Shown: piece by piece, positions 29,010-37,803 of the stretch | Layout of the letters: each line of letters begins with the position of its first letter | Numbering within the stretch: position 1 is the first letter of the stretch | Assembly: GCA_019635535.1 (NCBI GenBank) | Contig: JAHBZH010000001.1 | Span: 1,702,995 to 1,766,994, forward strand | Direction: 5' to 3' | Length of the DNA: 64,000 nucleotides | DNA from: Sphingomonas sp. | GTDB taxonomy: Bacteria; Pseudomonadota; Alphaproteobacteria; Sphingomonadales; Sphingomonadaceae | The notes under the pieces: model-generated | What the model was told of the DNA's origin: nothing | The model's input: the letters and a program-made list of their open reading frames with translations, nothing else | The model's database searches: none | Translations under genes and position numbers: made by a program

Positions 29010-30647
29010 ATGGCGCGGTTCATTTTCATCACCGGCGGCGTGGTCTCATCGCTTGGCAAGGGTCTCATGGCGGCGTCGCTCGCGGCGCTGCTGCAGGCGC
29101 GCGGCTTCAAGGTGCGGCTGCGCAAGCTCGATCCCTATCTCAACGTCGACCCGGGCACGATGTCGCCCTATCAGCACGGCGAAGTCTATGTGACGGACGA
29201 CGGCGCCGAAACAGATCTCGATCTCGGCCATTACGAACGCTTCACCGGCGTGCCGGCGCGGCAGAGCGACAACGTCACCTCGGGGCGCGTCTACCAGGGC
29301 ATCATCCAGCGCGAGCGGCGCGGCGACTATCTCGGCGCCACTGTCCAGGTGATCCCGCACGTCACCAACGCGATCAAGGAGTTCATCCGCGCCGATGTCG
29401 AGGACGATCTCGATTTCATGATCTGCGAGATCGGCGGCACGGTGGGCGACATCGAATCGCTGCCGTTCATCGAGGCGATTCGCCAGTTCCGCAACGAGGC
29501 GGGCAGGGGCGAGACGCTCTCCATCCACACCACGCTCGTTCCCTATCTCGCCGCGGCCGGCGAACTGAAGACCAAGCCGACCCAGCACAGCGTGCGCGAG
29601 CTCACCAGCCTGGGCATCCAGCCGGAGATCCTCGTCTGCCGCACCGAGCATCCGTTGCCCGACTCCGAGCGGGCCAAGATCGCCCTGTTCTGCAATGTGC
29701 GGACCGAGGCGGTCATCCCCGCGCTCGACGCGCCGAGCATCTATGCGGTGCCGGCGCAATATCACGCGGCGGGGCTCGATTCGGAGGTGCTGCACGCCTT
29801 CGGCATCGAAGATGCGCCGGCGCCCGATATGGCGCGCTGGGCCGATGTGCTCGACCGGTTGTTCAATCCGGAAGGGGAGGTGACGATCGGCGTCGTCGGC
29901 AAATATGTCGGCCTGCAGGACGCCTATAAGAGCCTGACCGAGGCTTTGGTCCATGGCGGCATGGCCAATCGGGTGAAGGTCAACATCAAGTGGCTCGACG
30001 CCGAACTGTTCGAGCACCCCGAGGCGGAGATCGCCGCGACGCTCGAGCCGATGCACGCCATCCTCGTCCCCGGCGGCTTCGGCACGCGAGGCAGCGAAGG
30101 CAAGATCGCCTCCGTCCAGTTCGCCCGCACCCGGGGCGTGCCGTTCTTCGGCATCTGCCTCGGCATGCAGATGGCGTGCATCGAGGCCGCGCGGAACACG
30201 GCCGGTATCGAAGCCGCCAATTCCACCGAATTCGGCGAGACGCCCGAGCCGGTCGTCGGCCTCATCACTGAGTGGATGAGCGCCGAGGGGTTGCAGAAGC
30301 GCGAGGCGACCGGCGATCTGGGCGGCACGATGCGGCTCGGCGCCTATGCGGCCAGGCTCGACGGCAACAGCGTGGTGCGCTCGATCTACGGCGCCGACAC
30401 GATCAGCGAGCGGCATCGCCACCGCTACGAGGTCAACGCCCGCTATCGCGACGCGCTGGAAGGCGGCGGCCTGGTGTTCAGCGGCATGAGCCCGGACGGC
30501 GAGCTGCCCGAGATCGTCGAGCGGCCGGACCATCCCTGGTTCGTCGGCGTCCAGTTCCACCCGGAGCTGAAGTCCAAGCCCTTCGATCCGCACCCGCTCT
30601 TCGCCAGCTTCATCGAAGCGGCCGTGAAGCAGTCGCGGCTGGTCTGA
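29010..30647 (+). CDS. pyrG: CTP synthase
   Basis: 545 residues, full length. The N-terminal synthase domain begins [22 protein letters not shown] (P-loop) and continues with [19 protein letters not shown] and [12 protein letters not shown]. The C-terminal class I glutamine amidotransferase domain has the nucleophile Cys in [18 protein letters not shown] and the His/Glu pair in [12 protein letters not shown]. It converts UTP to CTP using ATP and glutamine, the last step of pyrimidine nucleotide synthesis. ATG 29010 starts directly at MARFIFIT. Confidence 0.97.
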   Translation: MARFIFITGGVVSSLGKGLMAASLAALLQARGFKVRLRKLDPYLNVDPGTMSPYQHGEVYVTDDGAETDLDLGHYERFTGVPARQSDNVTSGRVYQGIIQRERRGDYLGATVQVIPHVTNAIKEFIRADVEDDLDFMICEIGGTVGDIESLPFIEAIRQFRNEAGRGETLSIHTTLVPYLAAAGELKTKPTQHSVRELTSLGIQPEILVCRTEHPLPDSERAKIALFCNVRTEAVIPALDAPSIYAVPAQYHAAGLDSEVLHAFGIEDAPAPDMARWADVLDRLFNPEGEVTIGVVGKYVGLQDAYKSLTEALVHGGMANRVKVNIKWLDAELFEHPEAEIAATLEPMHAILVPGGFGTRGSEGKIASVQFARTRGVPFFGICLGMQMACIEAARNTAGIEAANSTEFGETPEPVVGLITEWMSAEGLQKREATGDLGGTMRLGAYAARLDGNSVVRSIYGADTISERHRHRYEVNARYRDALEGGGLVFSGMSPDGELPEIVERPDHPWFVGVQFHPELKSKPFDPHPLFASFIEAAVKQSRLV

Positions 30648-30876
30648 CGCCGAAGGCAACGGCGAAGCGACCAATTCGCCCGGCGAACCGAGCGCGACCC
30701 CGTGAAAACCCGATATTGAGGCGATCCGCCCCGGCGGCTAGCGTTATGGAACGAAACGGGTTTCTTCCCCATTTCGTGCCGGACGGGATATCAGGGGGTG
30801 AAGGCGCGTCTCCAAACCAGCGCCGATCTTCCTCCCGTCCGGATTGCGATTGCCCTGCTTTCGATTCGCTTTTGCG

Positions 30877-31440
30877 CTAAAGGCGGAAAGGCCTGATGCG
30901 CGCAAACATGGCCTCGCGCGAGGCGACGCCCATCTTGTTGTAGAGACTGCGGATGTGCGAACGCACCGTCTCAATGGACAAGTCCTTGGCTTCCGCGATC
31001 GCCTCGGCATTCAGTCCGTCGGCCATGTTCAGCAGGATGCGGTGCTCGGCCGGCGTGAGCTGAAACGCGCGCTCGAGATCGGCATAATGCGGTCGGAAGC
31101 CGGCGCCGCTGCGCAGGAAAGTTAGCCCCACCCGGCCGGTTTCGCCGCTTTCAGCCGCGATACGCCGGGCGCGCAGCAGCAGATGGCCGTCGCCGTCGCG
31201 GGTGGAGAGCGCGAGCGTCGAAATTGCTCCGTCGCACTGCTTCACGAAGGCGGCGAGCTCCGCCTGATGCGCCCGCTCGTGCACGACCAGCAGGCCGTCC
31301 TTCAGCTCGAGATCGGTGCCTTGCGCGAACTCTGTGCGGGCCGCCGCATTGGCCCAGACGAGCAGGAGATCGTCCGTGCAGATCAATCGCGGCTGTTCTT
31401 CGCACTCCATCCAGGCGAGCGCCAGCAGAGCGGACGCCAT
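30877..31440 (-). CDS. LuxR-type helix-turn-helix regulator next to the pilus clusters
   Basis: 187 residues from ATG 31440, preceded by AAGGAGG; GTG 31473 is an alternative that also has a GGGGGAG site and adds eleven residues. The N-terminal 110 residues are PAS-like (CTDDLLLVWANAAARTEF, then LRARRIAAESGETGRVGLTFLR). The C-terminal HTH is LuxR/NarL type: LTPAEHRILLNMADGLNAEAIAEAKDLSIETVRSHIRSLYNKMGV. There is no receiver domain. It is transcribed away from pilus cluster 1 and is the obvious candidate regulator of both clusters, possibly through the ATCCCC-N6-GGGGAT palindrome upstream of each; that link is inference. Confidence 0.85.
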   Translation of the reverse strand: MASALLALAWMECEEQPRLICTDDLLLVWANAAARTEFAQGTDLELKDGLLVVHERAHQAELAAFVKQCDGAISTLALSTRDGDGHLLLRARRIAAESGETGRVGLTFLRSGAGFRPHYADLERAFQLTPAEHRILLNMADGLNAEAIAEAKDLSIETVRSHIRSLYNKMGVASREAMFARIRPFRL

Positions 31441-31713
31441 CGCGTCTTCCCCCTCCTTATCCAGCTCGCCCACCGATTACGCTCCCCCAAAGTCCGAGCG
31501 GGCGATACCCCGCAAGCCGGCTTTCCCATCCAGATCGCCTTGCAGAAATTCGAAAATCCCGGGCATGTCAATTTAAACCAAAGGTCGTGGCGGGAACGAA
31601 ACAAAGAGCCTTTCCGACGAAGAAGCCGCTGTGGATAACATTGCACCGTCAAGCATTTCCTTCGCTTTTTCCGAATGACTCCGCCGTTGTTCGTGGCAAG
31701 GTTCGGACGGGCA
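31441..31713. other. Intergenic region between the LuxR gene and the duplicated leader
   Basis: Between the regulator start and the first conserved box of the duplicated leader. It should contain the regulator's promoter. It has an AT-rich part around 31560-31680 but no open frame, tRNA or clear repeat. Confidence 0.4.
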
Positions 31714-31870
31714 TTGTGTCATTATCGGACACCCCCTTTCTTCATGGCCGAAAATAGGCCGTGGCGTTAACTTTCCTATCTACCCGACATTTGTCCAGTT
31801 CCTTCAAAACACAGCAAAAAATCTTTGCTAAAGTTAAGCTAAATCTTATCAAATCCCCAATATGGGGGAT
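31714..31870 (+). promoter_or_regulatory. Duplicated control region of pilus cluster 1 (copy A)
   Basis: TTGTGTCATTATCGGACA at 31714-31731 matches 17 of 18 bases at 38871-38888. After 121 intervening bases comes the palindrome ATCCCC-AATATG-GGGGAT (31853-31870), matched at 39010-39027 with the same spacing. Between them is an AT-rich stretch (CTTTGCTAAAG...GCTAAATCTTA) also conserved in copy B, which is a likely core promoter. Sequence outside these blocks has drifted, so the conserved blocks are probably functional. The palindrome may be the operator for the adjacent LuxR-type regulator. Confidence 0.6.
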
Positions 31871-31901
31871 GCCAGCCGGCGCCATTTGGATTTACCCCAT
31901 G

Positions 31902-31981
31902 GCCTCCTTCGGGGGAGGCGAGTCGGATGAGGCCTTTTCCCCTGAGGCCCGTGTCATCTGGTCTTATTGGAGACGGACCAG
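31902..31981 (+). ncRNA. Candidate structured 5' leader RNA, copy A
   Basis: Two hairpins are shared with copy B (39059-39139). The first is GCCTCC/GGAGGC around a TTCGGG loop (31902-31919), followed by conserved GCGAGTCG. The second is CTGGTCT/GGACCAG (31958-31981) around the loop TATTGGAGAC, which is identical in copy B although the stem differs by two compensatory pairs and one wobble. The second hairpin ends 30 bases before the start codon at 32012. A regulatory role in translation or termination is inference; the exposed GGA in the loop recalls Csr/Rsm-type sites. Confidence 0.5.
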
Positions 31982-32011
31982 GTCGGCGCGGTACGGATGG
32001 GGAAGAAGCCT

Positions 32012-32605
32012 ATGGCCCGCGTTTTCGGCCTGCTTGCCTTTGCTTGCGCAGCCTCGATCGCGATGACCCCCGCCGTTGCGGGCGGAACGCCGCGTGGAGA
32101 CCCTCTACGCATCGAGATTTCGGCACGGATCGCGGAACGGTGCGGGCTTTCAGCCGTCAACGGTCAAGCGCGTGCGCAAGGACGCCTCGACCAGACCGAA
32201 TCTCTCCAGCTCGCATTCAATGTCGATTGCAATTCGCCCTTCCGGATCGGCGTGAATTCGGCTCATGGCGCGATGCGCCTCGCTACGGCGAACCCACGCG
32301 ACAGCGGTACGGACGGCCAGGGTTTCTCGATCGAAAAGGGTTATGACGTCGCCCTGCTGGTCGCCACCGATAATGGCGCGATCGACGGCGGCACCTGCCA
32401 TTCCAGCGCATTGACCGGCAGGGACGGGCGGTGCCGTTTTTACGGCGCCCGGCCCGGTCAGGGTATTTCCTCGGGCCGCGACATCGCGATCGGCCGCACC
32501 GGTTCGTTGACCGTGAGTTGGCGGGGCGGCGACGATGGCGGCCCGCGCCGCGCGGCCGGCAACTATCAGGATTTTCTCACCGTCGTGATCGGACCCAGGA
32601 CATGA
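32012..32605 (+). CDS. SCPU-like minor pilus subunit, cluster 1
   Basis: 197 residues from ATG 32012, chosen because GGGGAAG lies seven bases upstream and because the parallel gene in cluster 2 has the same GGGGGAAGAA arrangement; ATG 31997 is the alternative. A signal peptide (MARVFGLLAFACAASIAMTPAVA) precedes a beta-rich domain with spaced cysteines (IAERCGLS, FNVDCNSPF, GTCHSS, GRCRFY) and a C-terminal AGNYQDFLTVVIG strand, the pattern of spore-coat-U/Csu fimbrial subunits. It is probably a minor subunit or initiator in an archaic chaperone-usher pilus. First gene of cluster 1. Confidence 0.72.
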   Translation: MARVFGLLAFACAASIAMTPAVAGGTPRGDPLRIEISARIAERCGLSAVNGQARAQGRLDQTESLQLAFNVDCNSPFRIGVNSAHGAMRLATANPRDSGTDGQGFSIEKGYDVALLVATDNGAIDGGTCHSSALTGRDGRCRFYGARPGQGISSGRDIAIGRTGSLTVSWRGGDDGGPRRAAGNYQDFLTVVIGPRT

Positions 32606-32725
32606 TCGGGTGAGGATGTGACAGCTTTGCGCGTGGCCAAGGCGTGGGTCGCTGAAATTGCGCGCGATTTGGGGGAACCGGGTCCCTTGAAAACCGGCAG
32701 TGATAAAATGTGAAGGAGGATGACG

Positions 32726-33382
32726 ATGAAGAAGTTTTTGATGGCCGCAACGGCCATTGCCGCCATGACCACCGCCACCCCGGCCCTGGCCGACGGTGAC
32801 AATACGGGCATGGACCAGGAAGTTTTCACCATCAACGGCGTGAACCCGCCGAAGTGCAACCTGGAAGCGACCAGCTATGCCGTGAATCTGCCGGCCAACG
32901 TGATTTCCGACAATGACGGTTTCGCGCGCACCGACGTTTCCGCGTCGATCGCGAGCGGCCTCAATGCGCTCGGCATCAACGCCTGGTGCACCGGCAACAA
33001 GAACAAGATCAACGCCTATCGCACGGCGCTGACCTCGAGCAACACCGGCACGCAGGTCAACGGGTTCAACACCGCGCTGATCTGGGACGTCACGATGACG
33101 ATCGCGGGCGCGGTCCGCAGCGATGGCTTCGGCTCCACCGAAGGCACCGCCGACGGCATCGGCAACGGCCCTGGCTTCGGCGTCGGCAGCGGCCTCACCG
33201 TGGGCAGCTTTGGTCCGAGCGGTCTCGGTGCTCCGGTGACCTTCGCTCAGGAGCTCCCCTCGGCGGCGGTCAGCGCTGCGTCCGGCTCCGGCCCGCGCTC
33301 GAGCTTCTCCGAGGATACCAACCGTCTCGCCGCCGGCAATTATTTCGGTACGCTGACGGTCGAGATCACTCCGGGCGTCTGA
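32726..33382 (+). CDS. Probable major pilin of the SCPU type, cluster 1
   Basis: 218 residues. ATG 32726 is six bases after AAGGAGG, a strong site; ATG 32720 is too close. A signal peptide (MKKFLMAATAIAAMTTATPALA) is followed by a secreted beta-rich protein, rich in Gly, Ser, Asn and Thr with few charged residues and two cysteines (PPKCNLEA, INAWCTGN), ending in AAGNYFGTLTVEITPG, the closing strand typical of SCPU pilins. The strong ribosome-binding site and the intrinsic terminator just after the gene both suggest high expression, as expected for the main shaft subunit. Confidence 0.72.
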   Translation: MKKFLMAATAIAAMTTATPALADGDNTGMDQEVFTINGVNPPKCNLEATSYAVNLPANVISDNDGFARTDVSASIASGLNALGINAWCTGNKNKINAYRTALTSSNTGTQVNGFNTALIWDVTMTIAGAVRSDGFGSTEGTADGIGNGPGFGVGSGLTVGSFGPSGLGAPVTFAQELPSAAVSAASGSGPRSSFSEDTNRLAAGNYFGTLTVEITPGV

Positions 33383-33392
33383 TCCGGCCTAT

Positions 33393-33427
33393 ATCCGGGG
33401 CGGGTTCGCCCGCCCCGGATTCTTTTC
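33393..33427 (+). terminator. Intrinsic terminator between pilin and chaperone genes, cluster 1
   Basis: A perfect 12-bp stem ATCCGGGGCGGG / CCCGCCCCGGAT with a TTCG tetraloop, followed by TCTTTTC. It begins 11 bases after the pilin stop codon. It would stop most transcripts after the pilin and let a fraction continue into the chaperone, usher and tip genes. Confidence 0.9.
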
Positions 33428-33554
33428 GCAGCTTTCGGCGTGTTCGTCTTTTTGCGCTTTTTCACGGTTCAATGACCGGCCGCGAAATAAGATTGTATAT
33501 GAAGCCGTTATGCCCGATAATTTGTTTCAGGGCCGTAAGAGAGCGAGGGGGAAG

Positions 33555-34316
33555 ATGCTGAGGAAGATGCGCCGGTTCGCGGCGTGGGTTTTGCTTCCCG
33601 CCGCGATCTCCATTTCCACCGTTCCCGCCACCGCGACCAGCGTGCAACCTGTCGTCGTCGACTTGCAGCCGGCCGGCCGGCAGATGTCGCAGATCGTCAC
33701 CGTCCAGAACACCTTCGCGACGCCGCTTCCTGTCGAGCTCAGGGTCCAGCGCGCCGGCTATTCGGACGAAGGTGTCCACGGCACCGGTGAAGAGACGGAC
33801 GATCTTCTGGTCTTCCCGCCCCAGGCGCTCATCGAGCCCGGGCAATCGCAGTCTTTCCGCATCCAATATGTCGGCGATCCGGACCTCAGGCAGAGTCGGC
33901 ACTATTTCGTGACCGTGGCCCAGCTCCCGGTGCGCATGGCGGAAGGGGAGTCCGCAGTTCAGGTGCTCTACAATTTTCAGGTCGTCGTCGGGGTCAGCGT
34001 GCCGGGCGTGCGGCCTGCGCTGAACATCGTCAGCTCGGAGGTTTCGACTGAAGGGGACGGCCAGCCGCGACTTGTACTCAATATCGAGAACAGCTCGGCC
34101 AATTATGGTTATCTTTCGGAAGGCTCGCTTCGCATTGTGCAGCGTGATGCGAACGGCCAGGAAGTGTTCCGCAGGACTCTCAACAACGAGGAGATCGTCC
34201 AGGAGATCGGCTATGGCCTTGTCGGCGCCGGGCAGACGCGCCGCATCCTGACGACGCTAGTTTTGCCGCAGTCGGGGGGGACCGTTGAGGCGCAATTCAC
34301 GCCTGCGCGGCGATAG
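33555..34316 (+). CDS. Periplasmic pilus chaperone (PapD/CsuC-like), cluster 1
   Basis: 253 residues from ATG 33555, preceded by GAGGGG; an upstream in-frame ATG at 33510 would add fifteen unlikely residues. The signal peptide (FAAWVLLPAAISISTVPATA) is followed by the two immunoglobulin-like domains of pilus chaperones: SVQPVVVDLQPAGRQMSQIVTVQNT (first strands), then DDLLVFPPQALIEPGQSQSFRIQYVG, the conserved proline/FPP element of the G1 donor region, then YFVTVAQLPV. It holds pilin subunits in the periplasm by donor-strand complementation and delivers them to the usher. The usher gene begins one base after this stop. Confidence 0.88.
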   Translation: MLRKMRRFAAWVLLPAAISISTVPATATSVQPVVVDLQPAGRQMSQIVTVQNTFATPLPVELRVQRAGYSDEGVHGTGEETDDLLVFPPQALIEPGQSQSFRIQYVGDPDLRQSRHYFVTVAQLPVRMAEGESAVQVLYNFQVVVGVSVPGVRPALNIVSSEVSTEGDGQPRLVLNIENSSANYGYLSEGSLRIVQRDANGQEVFRRTLNNEEIVQEIGYGLVGAGQTRRILTTLVLPQSGGTVEAQFTPARR

Positions 34317-34317
34317 C

Positions 34318-36831
34318 ATGAGGACAAGGCTGTGCCTCGGCACGTCGCTGTCCCTGGCCTTGGCCAGCCTCCTGCTCCACGCCTCACCGGCCATTGCTCA
34401 GGAAAATGAGTCCGGCAACGACAGTTCGGCTTCGACCGAACCGCCGCAGCCATCCGCCGCGCGCGCGCGCCTGAATCCGACGGGTCGGGATATCAGCCTG
34501 ACGGCGCCGATCCGCGACGGCGCCTTCATTCTCGGTGAAATCGATTTCATCCTCGGCGCGGACGACAGCCTGAGAGTCAATGCGCAGCGCCTGCTGACCG
34601 TGCTGCTGCCCGCGCTCGATGCCGCGCGCGGCGAGGAACTGGTCGCGCGGCTGTCCACGCCCGGATATGTGACGGCCGAAGAACTGGCCGCGCTCGGCTA
34701 TGCCGTCCGCTATGTTCCCGCGACGATCAGCCTGGAAATCAACATTCCTGCGGAAGCGCGGACCCGGCGGCAGCTCAGGCTGACACGGTTCGGCGACGAA
34801 TTCATCGGTGAGGCGGACCCCCCCGCGGGCTTCGCCGGCTATATCAACTTTCGGACCTTCACCGACTATCAGTGGAATGGCCCCAATTCGGGCTTTTCCG
34901 GACCGACCGCACTGATCGACAGCGCCTTTCGCTATCGCAATTTCGTGCTGGAGAACGAAGCGACGCTGCGCCTGAGCGGCTTCGGCAGGACGTTCGTGCG
35001 GGAAGGAACGCGGGTCGTTTACGACGATCGCAACTGGCTCGCGCGCTGGACGGCGGGCGATCTGAGGCCGATCAGCCGCGGTTTTTCGGGAACGAGCCAG
35101 ATGCTCGGCGCGTCGCTCGTGCGCATCTATTCCGTGCTGGAGCCGCAGCGCAACGTCCAGCCGCGCGGCGACCGTAATTTCACGCTGACCCGGCCCTCCA
35201 CGATCGAGGCCGTCATCAACGGCCAGTCGATCCGCCGGATCAGGCTTGATCCTGGCACATATGACCTGCGCGATTTTCCGTTCGTCCAGGGCGCCAACAA
35301 TGTCCAGATCATCGTCGAGGACGATGCCGGCGGCCGTGAGGTCATCGAATTTTCGGCCTTCTTCGACCGCACTCTGCTGTCACCGGGATTGACCGAATTC
35401 GGCGTGTTCGCGGGTTTTCGTTCGCGCCAGTCGAACGGCCAGCGCGCCTACGACTTCGACGAGCCGGTCGCGTCGGGTTTCTTCCGCCGCGGCATCACGG
35501 ATCGGTTGACAGCGGGCGGCAACTTCAATGCCGGTCGCCGCGGCGCGGTAATCGGCGGCGAGATCGTGGCCGCGACGCCGCTCGGCACGCTCGGCGCGGA
35601 TCTCGCGTTCAGCAAGGTCGATGATATCGGCACGGGCTTCGCCTTCAACACCAGCCTGCTCTACGCGTTCAGCGGCAGCCGTTCACTCGGGCGTTCGGTT
35701 GGGTTCACGGTGGAGCATCGCAGCCGCAATTTCGCCAATCCGAACGAACTGGTCGCCGACAACCGTTTCGCCTGGGATCTGTCGGTCTCCTATTCGCAGG
35801 CGCTCGATCAGCGCCAGTTCGTCGCGGTGACCGGGCAATATTCGATCGCGCGCGGCATTTTTCAGGACGAGAAATCGGTCCGGGTCAATTACGGGTTCCG
35901 CGTCAACCAGCGGCTCAACCTCACCGCGGAAGCGACCTATGAGGACCGGGCCTTTTTCGGCCGCGAATATGGTGTGCGGGTTGGCCTTATCGTGCGCTTC
36001 GGGCCGCGCTCAAGCGGGACGGCGGAATATGATTCCCGCTTCGGCCGGGCGCGCGTGGGCTATCAGACATCGCGGGGTGACGGTGTCGGCGCTTGGGCGG
36101 CATCGGGCGAAGTCAGCGTCGGCGAGGACGATGTCGGCCTCGATGGCAATGCGACCTATTATGCCAATCGCGCCGAGCTGGGACTCAATCATGCCTCGAT
36201 CTTCGATATTTCCGGTCGCAGGCTCGATGCCCAGCGCACCTCGGTCCGTCTCGGCACCGCTCTGGTTTTCGCCGACGGCAATTTCGCCTTGTCGCGGCCG
36301 ATCTATGACAGCTTCGTCATGGTGCGGCCGCATCCGACGCTGGGCGACGCGACCGTCTACATCAATCCGCAGGAAGACAGTTACACGGCTCGCTCCGGTA
36401 CGCTCGGCCCTGCTGTCGAACCGAACCTGTCCGCCTATATCGAGCGCGTCGTGAATTTCGACGTGCCCAATGCGCCGATCGGCTATGATCTCGGCCGCGG
36501 CAATGTCCGCGTCTTCCCGCCTTATCGCTCCGGCTATTTGGTGACCGCCGGTTCCGACTATTCGGTTACCGTCGTCGGCACCTTGCTCGATACCAACGGT
36601 CAGCCGGTCAGCTTGCTCGCCGGCCGCGCGATTGAGCTCGCCGAGCCCGATCGGCCCGCGATCACGGTCTTTACCAACCGCACCGGCAGGTTCGGCATCG
36701 CCGGCCTGCGTCCGGGCCGCTGGCGCATCGAAATGCCTACCCAGCCCGCCACCTTCGTCATCATCGATGTGCCGGATGGTGAGCGCGGCGTGTTCCGGGC
36801 GGGCGATGTTCAATTGGGAGAGGGTCAATGA
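34318..36831 (+). CDS. Outer-membrane pilus usher (FimD/CsuD family), cluster 1
   Basis: 837 residues from ATG 34318, which starts a signal peptide (MRTRLCLGTSLSLALASLLLHASPAIAQ); TTG 34285 is an alternative inside the chaperone gene. An N-terminal periplasmic domain (residues about 45-150, DISLTAPIRDGAFILGEIDFIL) is followed by the beta-barrel region with the RNFVLENEATL, YDLRDFPFVQGANNVQIIVEDDAGG and LSPGLTEFGVFAGFR usher motifs, and C-terminal domains (GRFGIAGLRPGRWRIEMP). It forms the pore that assembles and secretes the pilus. The stop overlaps the next gene's start (ATGA). Paralogous to the usher at 41364-43973. Confidence 0.92.
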   Translation: MRTRLCLGTSLSLALASLLLHASPAIAQENESGNDSSASTEPPQPSAARARLNPTGRDISLTAPIRDGAFILGEIDFILGADDSLRVNAQRLLTVLLPALDAARGEELVARLSTPGYVTAEELAALGYAVRYVPATISLEINIPAEARTRRQLRLTRFGDEFIGEADPPAGFAGYINFRTFTDYQWNGPNSGFSGPTALIDSAFRYRNFVLENEATLRLSGFGRTFVREGTRVVYDDRNWLARWTAGDLRPISRGFSGTSQMLGASLVRIYSVLEPQRNVQPRGDRNFTLTRPSTIEAVINGQSIRRIRLDPGTYDLRDFPFVQGANNVQIIVEDDAGGREVIEFSAFFDRTLLSPGLTEFGVFAGFRSRQSNGQRAYDFDEPVASGFFRRGITDRLTAGGNFNAGRRGAVIGGEIVAATPLGTLGADLAFSKVDDIGTGFAFNTSLLYAFSGSRSLGRSVGFTVEHRSRNFANPNELVADNRFAWDLSVSYSQALDQRQFVAVTGQYSIARGIFQDEKSVRVNYGFRVNQRLNLTAEATYEDRAFFGREYGVRVGLIVRFGPRSSGTAEYDSRFGRARVGYQTSRGDGVGAWAASGEVSVGEDDVGLDGNATYYANRAELGLNHASIFDISGRRLDAQRTSVRLGTALVFADGNFALSRPIYDSFVMVRPHPTLGDATVYINPQEDSYTARSGTLGPAVEPNLSAYIERVVNFDVPNAPIGYDLGRGNVRVFPPYRSGYLVTAGSDYSVTVVGTLLDTNGQPVSLLAGRAIELAEPDRPAITVFTNRTGRFGIAGLRPGRWRIEMPTQPATFVIIDVPDGERGVFRAGDVQLGEGQ

Positions 36832-37784
36832 GGGTATCTATCGCCGGTGCCGCGCTGCTCGCCTGCGTTTGGACCGCTCCCGCCCTGGCGCAGAGCCGAT
36901 GCGCCGAGTTTCAGGTGATCGGCAACGGGCCGGGCGGGGACTATAACCCGTTCAATCCGGTCAGCGCGCAAGACAATTTCGATATTCGCGTCGAAGGTCT
37001 CAACGACAGTGTCGCGCGGGTGAAATTCCTCCTCGTCGATACCGCCTTGGGCGCGAACGGCCCCGGTATCGGCGCGCAGGGCCCGGCCGAATATGACATA
37101 AGCTGGCTGGAGGATACGACCCGGCAGGTTTTCGTGACCGGCAACGAGCTGTTGAATCCCAATAACGGCGCCGAAGCGCGCGTGTCGGGCCGGCGCAATG
37201 TCGATTTCGTTCGGATGCGCCTGACCATTCCGCGCGGCCAGCCGTCTCTTGCGGGCGTGCATCGCGAGAATCTGATCGTCCGCTATCAGTGCTTCAACAG
37301 CGCCGGCGCTCCTGTCGGCGCGCAGCAGGAACAATTGCGTCCCGTCGAGGTTCGGGTCGAAGTTCCGCGGTTCGCGTCCGCCTATATCGGCGGTATCGGG
37401 CGCACGCGCGGCCGCATCGACTTCGGTCGGATCGGACCCGATGTTGCGGAGCTTTCGCGCCGGATCTCGGTCACGGCATTGAGCACCGTGCCCTATGAAG
37501 TGCTTGTCGAGAGTGACAATGACGGTGCGCTCAGGCGCCGTCGCGGCGACGAGGACGGGATCGGCTACCGCATGGCTTATGGCGGTGCGCAAGTCGGGTC
37601 GGGGGACCGGCTCATCTGTCCGACCACGCCCGCGCCGATGGGAGCGGTGAACGATTTCGAAGTGACCCTCAATCGCGATGATGTCGCGAGGCTGCCGGCA
37701 GGCGATTATTCCGACGTCGTCACGCTGACATTCAGCCCGCGCGACGTGTTCAGCCCCGGAGCATGTTCGCCACGGCGCCGGTAG
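36828..37784 (+). CDS. Pilus tip-type SCPU protein, cluster 1
   Basis: 318 residues. A signal peptide (MRVSIAGAALLACVWTAPALAQ) is followed by two beta-rich domains. The second (from about residue 180, YIGGIGRTRGRIDFGRIGPDV) ends in LPAGDYSDVVTLTFSPRD, the closing strand of SCPU domains. The two-domain layout and position after the usher match CsuE, the tip adhesin of archaic chaperone-usher pili. Adhesin function and target are inferred. Four-base overlap with the usher stop indicates translational coupling. The convergent small gene at 37804 ends 19 bases away. Confidence 0.75.
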   Translation: MRVSIAGAALLACVWTAPALAQSRCAEFQVIGNGPGGDYNPFNPVSAQDNFDIRVEGLNDSVARVKFLLVDTALGANGPGIGAQGPAEYDISWLEDTTRQVFVTGNELLNPNNGAEARVSGRRNVDFVRMRLTIPRGQPSLAGVHRENLIVRYQCFNSAGAPVGAQQEQLRPVEVRVEVPRFASAYIGGIGRTRGRIDFGRIGPDVAELSRRISVTALSTVPYEVLVESDNDGALRRRRGDEDGIGYRMAYGGAQVGSGDRLICPTTPAPMGAVNDFEVTLNRDDVARLPAGDYSDVVTLTFSPRDVFSPGACSPRRR

Positions 37785-37803
37785 GGCCGGATGGCCTATT
37801 GAA

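Noticed and set aside
31836..31852. CtrA site (TTAA-N7-TTAA) in the pilus promoter
   Set aside because: TTAAGCTAAATCTTA comes close, but the second half-site is not TTAA and copy B has TTTAG at the first, so the motif is not conserved.
31853..31981. c-di-GMP (GEMM) or other known riboswitch upstream of the pilus clusters
   Set aside because: The conserved GEMM core was not found and no other riboswitch consensus I know fits; kept as an unclassified leader RNA.
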